A stretch of DNA of 64,000 nucleotides from Pseudomonas mandelii (GTDB lineage Bacteria > Pseudomonadota > Gammaproteobacteria > Pseudomonadales > Pseudomonadaceae). The stretch lies in NCBI RefSeq assembly GCF_900106065.1, contig NZ_LT629796.1, positions 6,672,501 to 6,736,500 of the forward strand. The letters run 5' to 3'. Shown here piece after piece: positions 8,652 through 17,700 of the stretch. The notes beneath the pieces were generated by a model, which worked only from the letters and a program-made list of their open reading frames with translations, ran no database searches and was not told the origin of the DNA. The first letter of the stretch is position 1. Each line of letters opens with the position of its first letter. The translations under genes were made by a program, and so were the position numbers.

Positions 8652-10766
8652 ATGACGTCGCTTTATTGGCCCTATTGGCTGGCTCACTACTACAGCTTTC
8701 TGGAGATCTCGACCATCGTGGTCGCGGTGCTGATCCTGATTTCCAGCCTGGACGACCTGTTCATTGACCTGTGGTACTGGTCGCGCCGCCTGTTTCGCAA
8801 GTTCACCGCGGACCGCAAATACCGGCCGCTGACCGCCGAGCAGTTGATGGCCCGGGATGAGCAGCCGCTGGCAATCATGGTCCCGGCCTGGCTGGAATAT
8901 GACGTCATCGCGCCGATGATCGAAAACATGGTGTCGACCCTCGATTACCAGAACTATGTGGTTTTCGTCGGCACCTACATCAACGATCAGCGCACCATTG
9001 ACGAAGTGGAGCGCATGCGTCGGCGCTACAAGCAGCTGCACCGCGTGGAAGTCCCGCACGCCGGGCCGACCTGCAAGGCCGACTGCCTGAACTGGGTGAT
9101 CCAGGCGATCTTCCTGCATGAGAAAACCCACGGCATGACCTTCGCCGGCGTCGTATTGCACGACAGCGAAGACGTGCTGCACCCGATGGAATTGCGCCTG
9201 TTCAACTACTTGCTGCCGCGCAAGGACATGATCCAGTTGCCCGTGGTTTCGCTGGAACGCAACTGGTACGAATGGGTGGCCGGCACCTACATGGACGAGT
9301 TCGCCGAATGGCACGGCAAGGACCTGGTGGTGCGTGAAAGCATGACCGACACGGTGCCGTCTGCCGGCGTCGGCACCTGTTTTTCCCATCGCGCCCTGCG
9401 TGTGCTGGCCGGGGAAACCCAGAACCAGCCGTTCAACACTGACAGCCTCACCGAGGACTACGACGTCGGCGCACGCCTGGCCAAGGTCGGCATGAACGCG
9501 ATCTTCGTGCGCTTCCCGGTGCAGTTTCGTGTGCTGCGCAAATCCTGGTTTCGCAAGCCTTACGAATCGACGCTGAAGATGCCGTTGTGTGTGCGCGAAT
9601 TCTTTCCCGATACCTTCCGCACCGCGTTCCGGCAGAAGGCTCGTTGGACGCTGGGCATCGGCCTGCAAGGCTGGGAGCAAATGGGCTGGAACGGTTCGCT
9701 GGCCAACCGATATCTGTTGTTCCGTGACCGCAAAGGCGTAGTGACGGCGTTTGTCAGCATCATCGCCTACGTGATTCTGGTCCAACTGTTGGGCCTGATC
9801 ATCCTGCGCCAGAGCGGCCTGTGGGACGTGAGTTTCCCCACGCCGTTCGAAACCAACGGCTTCATCAAATACTTGCTGCTGGCCAACGGTGTTGCGCTGG
9901 CCTGGCGCATCGCGCATCGCTGTTACTTCACCACCGTGCTGTACGGCTGGCAGCACGGTTTGCTGTCGATCCCGCGCATGGTGGTGGGCAACTTCGTCAA
10001 CTTCATGGCCGCGTCACGGGCCTGGCGCATGTTCCTGGTCGGCAAGGTCATGAACCGCAAACTGGTGTGGGACAAGACCATGCACGACTTCCCGTCCACC
10101 GACCTGGTCGCCGCCGCCCCGCGCAAGCTGGGCAGCGTGTTGCTGTCCTGGCAGGCGATCAACGAAACCGACCTGCAAAGCGCCCTCGCCGAACAGAAAA
10201 CCCGGCACATGCCATTGGGGCGGATCTTGCTCAGCAATGGCTGGCTGGACGACGAGACGCTGGCCGAAGCCATCGCCTTCCAGAATGACCTGCCGCGGGT
10301 GTTCGATGTGGCCCACAAGGCGCAGGCGTCGACCCTCACCCTGGATGATGAGTTCGCCCTGCGCTGGCGTGTGGTGCCGGTGGGTTTGAATGCCGACGGC
10401 CGAGTCCAACTGGCCGTGGCCAGTCCGTTGCCGGCCGAAGGTCTGCAACAAGTCAGCGAGGTACTGGGCAGCGAGCCGGTGCAGCTGATTGCCCGTGAAA
10501 GCGAAATCGTTGCGCAGTTGCGCCTGATGAATGTGCGCGAAGGCCAGTCGGTACCAGATGCCCGCGCGCCACTGTTGGGTGACCTGTTGATCGAAATGGG
10601 CTTGCTGGATCGCGACGTGTTCAACCGCACCATGTTGCAGTACCGCCCGCAGCGTCACGGACGCATCGGCGACTATCTGGTCGACAGCGGCGTGCTGCCC
10701 CGCGCCACCATCGAAAAGGCCGTGGCACGTCAGCACAGCCACTACCCTGCGGAGCTTCCGGCATGA
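8652..10766 (+). CDS. nfrB: NfrB-like inner-membrane glycosyltransferase with C-terminal MshEN c-di-GMP-type modules
   Basis: A 704-residue processive GT2-type transferase. It has an N-terminal membrane helix (about 17-36), a catalytic domain with HDSED (170-174), TED (267-269) and QKARW (328-332, the QxxRW motif), then further membrane helices (about 362-386 and 405-460). The C-terminal third carries an MshEN/T2SSE-N module: two tandem LGxxL...LxxALxxQ repeats at about 492-543, followed by its beta-rich half. A second pair of such repeats lies at 642-694. E. coli NfrB has a c-di-GMP-binding MshEN domain and makes the NGR glycan that phage N4 uses. The gene overlaps nfrA by ATGA. Activation by c-di-GMP and use of UDP-ManNAc are inferred from this family and from the wecB neighbour. 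Confidence 0.85.
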   Translation: MTSLYWPYWLAHYYSFLEISTIVVAVLILISSLDDLFIDLWYWSRRLFRKFTADRKYRPLTAEQLMARDEQPLAIMVPAWLEYDVIAPMIENMVSTLDYQNYVVFVGTYINDQRTIDEVERMRRRYKQLHRVEVPHAGPTCKADCLNWVIQAIFLHEKTHGMTFAGVVLHDSEDVLHPMELRLFNYLLPRKDMIQLPVVSLERNWYEWVAGTYMDEFAEWHGKDLVVRESMTDTVPSAGVGTCFSHRALRVLAGETQNQPFNTDSLTEDYDVGARLAKVGMNAIFVRFPVQFRVLRKSWFRKPYESTLKMPLCVREFFPDTFRTAFRQKARWTLGIGLQGWEQMGWNGSLANRYLLFRDRKGVVTAFVSIIAYVILVQLLGLIILRQSGLWDVSFPTPFETNGFIKYLLLANGVALAWRIAHRCYFTTVLYGWQHGLLSIPRMVVGNFVNFMAASRAWRMFLVGKVMNRKLVWDKTMHDFPSTDLVAAAPRKLGSVLLSWQAINETDLQSALAEQKTRHMPLGRILLSNGWLDDETLAEAIAFQNDLPRVFDVAHKAQASTLTLDDEFALRWRVVPVGLNADGRVQLAVASPLPAEGLQQVSEVLGSEPVQLIARESEIVAQLRLMNVREGQSVPDARAPLLGDLLIEMGLLDRDVFNRTMLQYRPQRHGRIGDYLVDSGVLPRATIEKAVARQHSHYPAELPA

Positions 10767-13306
10767 ATCGCCCCTTGCTGACCCTCATGGCCACGGGGCT
10801 GAGCCTGATACCTGCGCTGGCTCATGCCGAAACACTGCCATTACCGTTGACCGGTCCGGCCTACGTCACCGCCAACGAAGCCTACAGCGCCTACGAGCGC
10901 AAAGACTACGACCTGGCCATCGCCAAGGCCCGCGAAGCGTTGCGTCAGCGCGCCGACATCACCCGTTTGAACAGGCTGATCGTGCTGGCTCAACGGGACA
11001 AGGATCTGCGTGATCATCCCAAGCGCTACCCACAGTCACGTCAGGCTCCAGGCTTCGGCGCCGCCGCCCAGGCCTTCAAGGCCTATGATCGCGATGATTT
11101 CGGCGCGGCGGCACAGGCGTCACGCAAAGCCATCGCTCAGGCACCCAAACGCATGGATTATCGACTGCTGCTGATCGAGTCGTTGCAGCGTCAACAACAT
11201 CTTCAAGAAGCGGATCAGGCCACCACTCAGGCATTGGCCGTGTTCCCGGACGACGATACGTTGCTGATGCGCCGCGAAGCGATTCGTCGGCAATTGGCCG
11301 CACCGCTGGCCGTCGAAAGTTATCGCGCCCTGGAGCAAGGCCAGATGCCGCTGGCCGTGGATAAGGCCCGGAAAGCCGTCGCCTGGGCACCGGAAATCGG
11401 CGCCAATCAGCAACTGCTGATCAGCGCCCTGCTCGCAGCCAAGGATTACCGAGGGGCCGAGGTGGCCGCGTCTGGCGCACTGGCTCAGGACGATGGCGAA
11501 ATCGCACCGTGGATCCTGCGCAGCTACGCCCTTGATCGTCAGGGTAAAACAGCGGCAGCCGAGGCTGACCTGAATCACGCCCTGTCCATCGATGGCCTGC
11601 TGGAAACCGAAACCCGCGACATTCGCTTCTTCGCCGCCGACGCTGCGCTGGCCCATGGCGAGCCTCAGCGGGCGCTTGATCAGCTGCAACCTTTGGCCGA
11701 TGACGAAGGCGGCGAAGTGGCCCGTCGACGCACAGCCGCCCGAATGGCCCTCAGGCAAAAAAACAACGGGTTGAACGCTGTCGCCCAGTTTCCGGCCCCG
11801 GCCCTGAACTGTCAGGAAACCGCTTTTGGCCTGGTCTGCGATATCTGGCCGGGCAACCAGCGCGACGGCGGAACCGACAAGGCCGGTCAGGCTTACGCCG
11901 CACTCGCCAGCAAGGACCCCGCCTCGGCCGTCGTCCTGGCCAACGAAGCCATTGCCCGTGCGCCGCAGAATCCAGCGTATCGACGGTTGCTCGTCAGCGC
12001 CTTGAGTGATCAGAAACGAGTGCCCGAAGCCATCGCGGCGGCCAGCGAGGGGCTCCGGCTCACAGGCGACGACGCCCGACTGCTGGCCCAACGCGGTCGT
12101 CTGCGCCAGCAATCGGGTGACGACGCCGGGGCTCGCCAGGACTTTACCCAGGCCTTGGCACTGGGCAGCCTGCCTGCTTATGAAGAAGCCAGTCTGTACA
12201 GCGCCATCGGCCAGCGCCGAACCGCGCGCGAACGGCTGCAACAAGCGCGGGACACGGGTGAACTGGAATCGATGAGCGACCTGCAGATCGCTTACTTGTC
12301 GGTCCAGGCCGGCGACGATGAGGGTGCCCACGCATCGTTCCGCAAGGCCGATGCCGAGACGCGACTGACGCCGACAGCCACTCAGGACGCGGCCTATAAC
12401 GCGATGCGGGTCAATGATGACGAACAAGCCGTCAGCTACTTCAAGCGCGTCATCGACGCAAACAATGCCGGTGAACCGGACCTGTCCCCGCAGCAGCTGT
12501 TCGACACCCGTCGCGCCGTGGCCGATGTCTCGCGCACCTGGGGTTTGACCAACACCACCAGTTACCGCGGCAACAGCACCAGCAGCGGCCTGAGCTCAGC
12601 GCCGAGCGGCGGCAATAGCAGCAATGACAGCCTGCAAAACAGCACCGAATTGTCCTGGCGCCCGTTGGGCTATCGCAATGCACGCTTTGTCGAACTCTAC
12701 GGACGCGTCACCGACACGCTGTGGAGCAAGAACAGCGATTCGGACACCGGTTTCGATGCGCTGCAAGGCGCGGTGGGTGTACGGGTCAAACCCTTCACGT
12801 CGCTGAACGTGATGGCCGCCGTCGAGCGCACATTCCCCTTGGGATCGTCGGACGTCGACGGTGACTGGCTGCTGCGTCTGGGCTATGGCGCAAGCGTCGG
12901 GACCGATCTGCGGGTCGATGCCTCCAGCTGGTGGACTTCGCAGTTGTTCGCTGAAGCCGGACATTACGTCAACGACTCGCGGGACTATTTCAACAGCGAA
13001 TGGCAGGTCGGCCGCAGCTATGCCATCGGTGGCGCGGGCTCACGCTGGGTGACGTTCCCCCATGTGGTGGCCGCGTTCGATTACGACTCGAAGATGAACA
13101 GTGGCACCGACTCCGATGGCAAATCGGACTCATCGTCCGGCAAGGCCGGTGGCATCGGTGTCGGCAACAACGTGCGCTACTGGTTCCGCGAAGATGCGTA
13201 CAACGCGCCCCGCTCCTATCTCGACTTCTCCCTGCAGTACCGCGTCAAGGTGCTGGGCGATGATCGCGCTCAAGGTGTCTTCGGTCGCCTGACTTATTCC
13301 TATTGA
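10763..13306 (+). CDS. nfrA: NfrA-like TPR outer-membrane export protein (phage N4 adsorption protein A family)
   Basis: An 847-residue protein with a signal peptide (about 1-22, ending A-H-A). A long alpha-helical TPR-like region follows (about 30-560, with repeats such as AYSAYERKDYDLAIAKAREAL). The C-terminal domain of about 265 residues is rich in alternating hydrophobic and aromatic strands and ends in FGRLTYSY, a typical outer-membrane barrel terminus. This is the layout of NfrA, which exports the NfrB-made glycan and serves as the N4 receptor. Its start overlaps the nfrB stop. Serine/asparagine-rich linkers (around 600-620 and 775-790) may be surface loops; these are where phage selection would act. 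Confidence 0.82.
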   Translation: MNRPLLTLMATGLSLIPALAHAETLPLPLTGPAYVTANEAYSAYERKDYDLAIAKAREALRQRADITRLNRLIVLAQRDKDLRDHPKRYPQSRQAPGFGAAAQAFKAYDRDDFGAAAQASRKAIAQAPKRMDYRLLLIESLQRQQHLQEADQATTQALAVFPDDDTLLMRREAIRRQLAAPLAVESYRALEQGQMPLAVDKARKAVAWAPEIGANQQLLISALLAAKDYRGAEVAASGALAQDDGEIAPWILRSYALDRQGKTAAAEADLNHALSIDGLLETETRDIRFFAADAALAHGEPQRALDQLQPLADDEGGEVARRRTAARMALRQKNNGLNAVAQFPAPALNCQETAFGLVCDIWPGNQRDGGTDKAGQAYAALASKDPASAVVLANEAIARAPQNPAYRRLLVSALSDQKRVPEAIAAASEGLRLTGDDARLLAQRGRLRQQSGDDAGARQDFTQALALGSLPAYEEASLYSAIGQRRTARERLQQARDTGELESMSDLQIAYLSVQAGDDEGAHASFRKADAETRLTPTATQDAAYNAMRVNDDEQAVSYFKRVIDANNAGEPDLSPQQLFDTRRAVADVSRTWGLTNTTSYRGNSTSSGLSSAPSGGNSSNDSLQNSTELSWRPLGYRNARFVELYGRVTDTLWSKNSDSDTGFDALQGAVGVRVKPFTSLNVMAAVERTFPLGSSDVDGDWLLRLGYGASVGTDLRVDASSWWTSQLFAEAGHYVNDSRDYFNSEWQVGRSYAIGGAGSRWVTFPHVVAAFDYDSKMNSGTDSDGKSDSSSGKAGGIGVGNNVRYWFREDAYNAPRSYLDFSLQYRVKVLGDDRAQGVFGRLTYSY

Positions 13307-13314
13307 GGACTTGC

Positions 13315-13968
13315 ATGAAGATTCGATTCTGTTTGTGGCTGGGACTTGGCCTGATCCCGATGGGGGCAAACGCCGCCCCTGAAATTGCCCAGTTGTACGC
13401 GCCAAAACTGCCGGAGGGTTCGGCCTGGGTGCGGGTGGTCAACCCCTCCGACACTGCCATGCAGGTCCAGGTGGGCCAGGGCGCGAGTTTCGCCCTCTCG
13501 ACCCAGGCGACGGTGGCCAGTCCTTTTCAGGTCGTGGACTCGCGACAGCCGCTGCAAGTGACCGTCAACGGTCGCGAGATAAAGGGCCTGAGTGCACCGA
13601 AAAGTGCGTGGGTCACGCTGATTCTCGACAGTGACCCGGCGCGGGCACCCCGTCTGGTCATCGACCCGCCGCTGCGCGGCAAAGACTTGCGTGCCGAACT
13701 CAACCTCTACAACCTGGCCAGCGGTTGCGAAAAGGCCGGGGTGAAACTGGCTAACCATGCCCCGGTGTTCAATCAAGTGCCGTTCAACGGTCAGGCCCAG
13801 CGCACGATTAACCCGGTGCAAGCAACGCTGGTTGCCAATTGCGAGCAGAACATCAGCCTGCCGTTCAAGCTGGCGCCCTTCAAGGCCGGCGATCGTTACA
13901 GCCTGTTCCTGGTCGGCTCCCGGCAGGCTCCACGCCTGATCGGCCTTGTCGACCAGACCGCGCCATGA
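13315..13968 (+). CDS. AlgF-like periplasmic polysaccharide O-acetylation protein
   Basis: A 217-residue exported protein with a signal peptide ending near GANAA. The mature part follows the AlgF pattern: QLYAPKLPEGSAWVRVVNPS at the start, a VDPP...LRAELNLYNL middle, and an INPVQATLVANC segment. AlgF is the periplasmic adaptor for alginate O-acetylation. The ATG at 13315 is preceded by TGAGGA six bases upstream; a TTG four codons earlier is less likely. It follows nfrA by eight bases and overlaps the AlgJ-like gene by four. AlgF is not normally part of Nfr loci, so this points to acetylation of the Nfr glycan. Confidence 0.72.
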   Translation: MKIRFCLWLGLGLIPMGANAAPEIAQLYAPKLPEGSAWVRVVNPSDTAMQVQVGQGASFALSTQATVASPFQVVDSRQPLQVTVNGREIKGLSAPKSAWVTLILDSDPARAPRLVIDPPLRGKDLRAELNLYNLASGCEKAGVKLANHAPVFNQVPFNGQAQRTINPVQATLVANCEQNISLPFKLAPFKAGDRYSLFLVGSRQAPRLIGLVDQTAP

Positions 13969-14939
13969 CCCTTCAATGGAAATCTCGCTGGCCGGTTTCC
14001 GCCCTGATCGCCGGTGTCTTGTTGAGCCTGTCAGGCACCGGCGTTGAAGCGGCCTCGGCGGTCATTACCGGCGAAGGTGGCTGGCTGTTCCCGGCCTGGG
14101 AAAGCCTGAGCAAGGTCGATAACCCCGGCACGACTCGCAACATTGCGCTGGTGAAACAACTCCAGCAGAACCTTGCGCGGGAACACATCAGTCTGGTCGT
14201 ATTGGTAGTGCCGATGAAAGCGCCGTTTTATGCCTCGCGCCTGCCCGCCAGTCAGCCCTTGAGCCCGGCCGTGATGCAGCGCTACGAGCTCTTGCAGAGC
14301 GAGCTGACTCAAGCAGGCCTGACCATGCTGAACATCAAGCCCGTCCTGCAACGCACTGAACACGGCAAACAGACCGCGTTTTATCGCGCCGACTACCACT
14401 GGACCGCCTGGAGCGCGGAAAACACCGCCGACGCCACGGCGCAACTGATTACCGAGCGTTACCGCCTGCAAGGCGAACCCGGCGGTGGCGCGGCGCTGGG
14501 CGAGTGGTTCGACCGACGCGCGTTCGGCGATCTGGCGAGCAATTTCCTGCCGGCGATCAAACGTAAATCGATTGGTCGCGACATCTACACCGTTCGCCAT
14601 CAGGCCCAGAACGACTTGCTGATCGATGACGCACCGGCACCGGTTCAGGTGATCGGCAACAGCTTTGTCCAACCTTACCTGGGCTTTACGCAAAAGCTTT
14701 CCAATGCCCTGGACCGTCCCGTCGCGCTGACCTGGAATCCTGGCGATGTCGGCCCATGGGCTACGCTGCTGCAATACTTGGAGTCTGCGGATTTCGCCCA
14801 ACACAAACCGCAAGTGATCGTCTGGCAATTCAACGAGGGCCAGTTCCACCTCGGCCCCGATGCCGCAGCTAACTGGAACGCCAAAGGCGTCACCTCGCTG
14901 AGCCAATGGCATCAGCGCATCAATAAGGCGCTTCCGTGA
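13965..14939 (+). CDS. AlgJ/AlgX-like SGNH-fold polysaccharide O-acetyltransferase
   Basis: A 324-residue exported protein (signal or anchor about 1-30). It begins VITGEGGWLFPAWES, matching the G-GWLF start of AlgJ/AlgX/DltD-related domains. The catalytic triad of the family is recognisable: D143 and H145 (in YRADYHW) and S233 (in VIGNSFV). The spacing is close to that in AlgJ and AlgX (Asp-x-His, Ser about 90-100 residues later). It likely transfers acetyl groups to the glycan in the periplasm together with the AlgF-like protein. No MBOAT (AlgI-type) acetyl exporter is in the operon, so acetyl supply would have to come from elsewhere. Confidence 0.78.
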   Translation: MTLQWKSRWPVSALIAGVLLSLSGTGVEAASAVITGEGGWLFPAWESLSKVDNPGTTRNIALVKQLQQNLAREHISLVVLVVPMKAPFYASRLPASQPLSPAVMQRYELLQSELTQAGLTMLNIKPVLQRTEHGKQTAFYRADYHWTAWSAENTADATAQLITERYRLQGEPGGGAALGEWFDRRAFGDLASNFLPAIKRKSIGRDIYTVRHQAQNDLLIDDAPAPVQVIGNSFVQPYLGFTQKLSNALDRPVALTWNPGDVGPWATLLQYLESADFAQHKPQVIVWQFNEGQFHLGPDAAANWNAKGVTSLSQWHQRINKALP

Positions 14940-15799
14940 ACATTCTTGGTTACACCGCCAGTCGCGCGACCATTGCGGGTCTGTTGTTTGCCGCCATTCT
15001 CGGCACCGGGACCGGCGTGCTCTACGTGACGGACAAAAAGGCCCAGACCCCAGGGATCGTCGGCATCGTCTGGCAGCCGGACAACAAGACCGTCGGCATC
15101 AATGGCCACTGGGAAAAGCTGGGGGCCCGCGAGCTGCTGGTGCAATGGACTGTCGTCGACGATCAGGCATTCGTTGCCGGTTCCGGCCTGCCCAGCGTGC
15201 CGGTTCTGCCCGATTGGGCACGCATCGCCAAGGCCCCTTGGGCGCAAGACGTCATCCTTGGACTGGCCGGCTATTTCAGCGAAAACCGCTCACGGGACAA
15301 CATCGAGCAACTGGCGGCAGTCTCGGCACGCATCGCCAAATTGCCGACGCCCTTGCACGTCACCGGCTGGTATTTCCCCGCCGAAGTCGACCCCAGCTGG
15401 ACCCGCGCCAAAGAACTGCCCGCCCTGCTGGCCAAGCTGCCACGACCGTTATGGATCAGCGTATATGACGGTGCGAACATCGGTCCTGTCGCCACGGCAG
15501 AATGGCTCAAGCAGTGGCTGCCGAATGACATTGGCGTGTTCTTCCAGGACGGCGTCGGTGTCTACGCCCGCACCGCACCGGTCGCCAGGACCTACGCCGA
15601 CGCGTTGCGCGAGCGTCTGGGCAAAGACCGGGTGCGCATCATCGTCGAAGCCTTTCGCCCCAACTTCGGCGGCGGCTTTCGCTCCGCCACCGCCGCCGAG
15701 CTCAAGCCGCAATTGGCGGCCTATGACGGTTATCCGCTGTACCTGTTCGACGGACCGCACTACGTGACGCCTGAGCTGGTGGAGCAACTGGCGCGATAA
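14936..15799 (+). CDS. YbcH/DUF4434-like exported protein of the Nfr operon
   Basis: A 287-residue protein with an N-terminal membrane/signal segment (about 10-27) that starts at a GTG overlapping the previous stop (GTGA). The body resembles TIM-barrel DUF4434-type glycoside-hydrolase-like proteins, with GIVWQPDN, VTGWYFPAEVDPSW, LWISVYDGAN, VFFQDGVG and a closing GYPLYLFDGPHY. In E. coli the nfrA/nfrB genes are followed by ybcH, whose product is also an exported protein, so this may be its equivalent. A glycan-trimming role is possible but inferred. It is the last gene of the operon. Confidence 0.6.
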   Translation: MNILGYTASRATIAGLLFAAILGTGTGVLYVTDKKAQTPGIVGIVWQPDNKTVGINGHWEKLGARELLVQWTVVDDQAFVAGSGLPSVPVLPDWARIAKAPWAQDVILGLAGYFSENRSRDNIEQLAAVSARIAKLPTPLHVTGWYFPAEVDPSWTRAKELPALLAKLPRPLWISVYDGANIGPVATAEWLKQWLPNDIGVFFQDGVGVYARTAPVARTYADALRERLGKDRVRIIVEAFRPNFGGGFRSATAAELKPQLAAYDGYPLYLFDGPHYVTPELVEQLAR

Positions 15800-15824
15800 C
15801 GTAGATCATCAGCGTCAGGTCGGA

Positions 15825-16304
15825 TTAACCCTTGACCGCCGCTTCGATCGCCGCGACATCGATTTTCCCCATCTGCATCATCGCGTTGAACGCGCGCTTG
15901 GCCGCTGCTTGATCGGGATTATTGATGGCATCCGTCAGGACGCGGGGCGTGATCTGCCACGACAATCCCCATTTGTCCTGGCACCAGCCGCAGACGTTTT
16001 CCTGGCCGCCGTTTCCGACAATCGCGCTCCACAAGCGGTCGGTTTCGGCCTGGTCGTCAGTCGCCACCTGGAACGAGAACGCCTCGTTGTGCTTGACCCC
16101 CGAGCCCCCGTTCAGGCCGAGACACGGAATGCCCATCACCGTGAATTCGACCGTCAATACATCGCCCTGCTTGCCCGCAGGATAGTCGCCAGGCGCGCGA
16201 AGGATGGTGCCCACCGCGCTGTCGGGAAACGTCTTGGCGTAGAACGTCGCGGCCTCCAGTGCGGCGCCGTCGTACCAGAGGCAAATCGTGTTTTTGCTGA
16301 CCAT
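15825..16304 (-). CDS. VOC-superfamily protein (PhnB / 3-demethylubiquinone methyltransferase-like domain)
   Basis: A 159-residue protein with the PhnB-like fold: ICLWYDGAALEAATFYAKTFPDS at the N-terminus, FTVMGIPCLGLNGG, then CGWCQDKWGLSWQITP and the C-terminal AFNAMMQMGKIDVAAIEAA helix. Proteins with this domain are often annotated as 3-demethylubiquinone-9 3-methyltransferase, but there is no methyltransferase fold; enzymatic function is unknown. The start has GGAG upstream. It is convergent with the Nfr operon and not obviously linked to it. Confidence 0.85.
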   Translation of the reverse strand: MVSKNTICLWYDGAALEAATFYAKTFPDSAVGTILRAPGDYPAGKQGDVLTVEFTVMGIPCLGLNGGSGVKHNEAFSFQVATDDQAETDRLWSAIVGNGGQENVCGWCQDKWGLSWQITPRVLTDAINNPDQAAAKRAFNAMMQMGKIDVAAIEAAVKG

Positions 16305-16422
16305 TCTGGTTCTCCATCAATGGGGAATGAATGGTCATTCTAGCTGAGCGACCAGATGGACCACGAAGAGGGCCATGCCCCTTGTCGGCAGATCAACGCT
16401 GTAACGAAGTCCAGCGTGCTGA

Positions 16423-17631
16423 TTACTGGAAACTCGGCTCGGCGCAAACCGCTGATGTGGCGCGAAGTGTACGCAGCCCCAACAGCACGATCACCACCAT
16501 GACCAGCCCCGCGCCGATGGCGACGCCGAACCCTGCCCGTGCGCCATAGGCGTCGATGACCAGCCCCGCGAGTACGCCACCGAGCGCCACTCCGATGCTG
16601 ATGCCCGTCGTCATCCACGTCAGGCCTTCGGTGATCCTGGACGGTGGAACGATGATCGTACCAAGGTTCATGACGACGACCATCGTTGGTGCGAATGACA
16701 TGCCTGCCACAAACAGCATCCCGGAAAGGATGTAGACGTCCGGCGAGAAAATGGGCAAGACGGCTGTAACTGCCGTGATCAGAACGCCAACGAAGAACTG
16801 CTTTTCAATCGACAAGGAGACCCTCAACGCGCCGAACGTCAGGCCCGCGATCATTGAGCCGAGCGCATAGGCTGCGAGGATGAAGCTGGCGGACGCTGGC
16901 CAGTCTTGTGCGTTGGCGAAGGCCACCACCGCCACATCGATTGATCCGCCAATCACCCCCATCGCCAGGAGTGCCAGAACGATGGTGCGAACGCCGGGAA
17001 TCAGCAAGGTAGAGCCGGTGCTCTTCCTGACGCCCACGACGACCTTAGGTTCTGTCTGCTTTTGCAGAAGAAAAGCGCTCACGCCGATGACCAGCAGCAA
17101 GACCGCGACAAGCGGTCCGGCTTCGGCAAAAAAACTGACGCTCAGACCGATGGCCAGGGGTGGACCGATAATGAAAGCGAGCTCAGTCAGCACCGTGTCC
17201 AGAGAGAAAGCCGTGTGCAACTGCGGCTTGCCACGGAAAAGCTGTGTCCAGCGTGCTCTTATCATCGCGGGCATGCTGGGCATCGTGCCCGCCAGTGCCG
17301 CAAGAATAAACAACAGCGGGGTCGGCGCCCTCATAGAGACGGCAACGATCAGCGCCAGCAACATGCCAATGCTGAAGGTGGTGACTAAGGGCAGCACTCG
17401 ACTCTGCCCCCGCTGATCGACGAGTTTCGACACCTGCGGGCCGATCAGCGCATTTGCCAGGGTAAAGGTACCGGCGACCGAGCCAGCCAGCCAATAAAGT
17501 CCCGTCTGCTGCACCAACATGGTAATGATGCCGATGCCGATCATTGCCTGCGGCAGACGGGCAATGGAACTCGCGATCACCAACCCCATGACGCCCGGGG
17601 TAGTGAGCAGTTCGCGGTAGGGATTTGCCAT
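16423..17631 (-). CDS. MFS transporter
   Basis: A 402-residue major facilitator with about twelve hydrophobic segments and a short N-terminus. The first helix (GVMGLVIASSIARLPQAMIGIGI) resembles small-molecule/efflux MFS proteins of the YbfB/arabinose-exporter type. AAGGAG lies just upstream of the ATG. The substrate cannot be told. Upstream lies an NRPS gene remnant, so the pump may originally have belonged to a lost secondary-metabolite locus; that is inference from position only. Confidence 0.85.
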   Translation of the reverse strand: MANPYRELLTTPGVMGLVIASSIARLPQAMIGIGIITMLVQQTGLYWLAGSVAGTFTLANALIGPQVSKLVDQRGQSRVLPLVTTFSIGMLLALIVAVSMRAPTPLLFILAALAGTMPSMPAMIRARWTQLFRGKPQLHTAFSLDTVLTELAFIIGPPLAIGLSVSFFAEAGPLVAVLLLVIGVSAFLLQKQTEPKVVVGVRKSTGSTLLIPGVRTIVLALLAMGVIGGSIDVAVVAFANAQDWPASASFILAAYALGSMIAGLTFGALRVSLSIEKQFFVGVLITAVTAVLPIFSPDVYILSGMLFVAGMSFAPTMVVVMNLGTIIVPPSRITEGLTWMTTGISIGVALGGVLAGLVIDAYGARAGFGVAIGAGLVMVVIVLLGLRTLRATSAVCAEPSFQ

Positions 17632-17676
17632 GATTTCTCCTTTTTATAATGCTTCGCCGATGGGTACCCCGCTGCA

Positions 17677-17698
17677 CGCCCGCAAACTGTTGCGGGCG
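17677..17698. repeat. Inverted repeat between NRPS remnant and MFS gene
   Basis: Nine-base perfect arms CGCCCGCAA / TTGCGGGCG with a four-base loop. There is no strong T-run on either side, so it is a hairpin that might attenuate transcription; an old terminator is possible. Confidence 0.5.
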
Positions 17699-17700
17699 CT

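Noticed and set aside
8118..9956. A 612-codon open frame on the minus strand across the BcsB-like/NfrB-like genes.
   Set aside because: Its translation is low-complexity Ala/Arg/Gln/His-rich with no domain, and the plus-strand genes in the same region are clearly real. It is a GC-rich antisense shadow.
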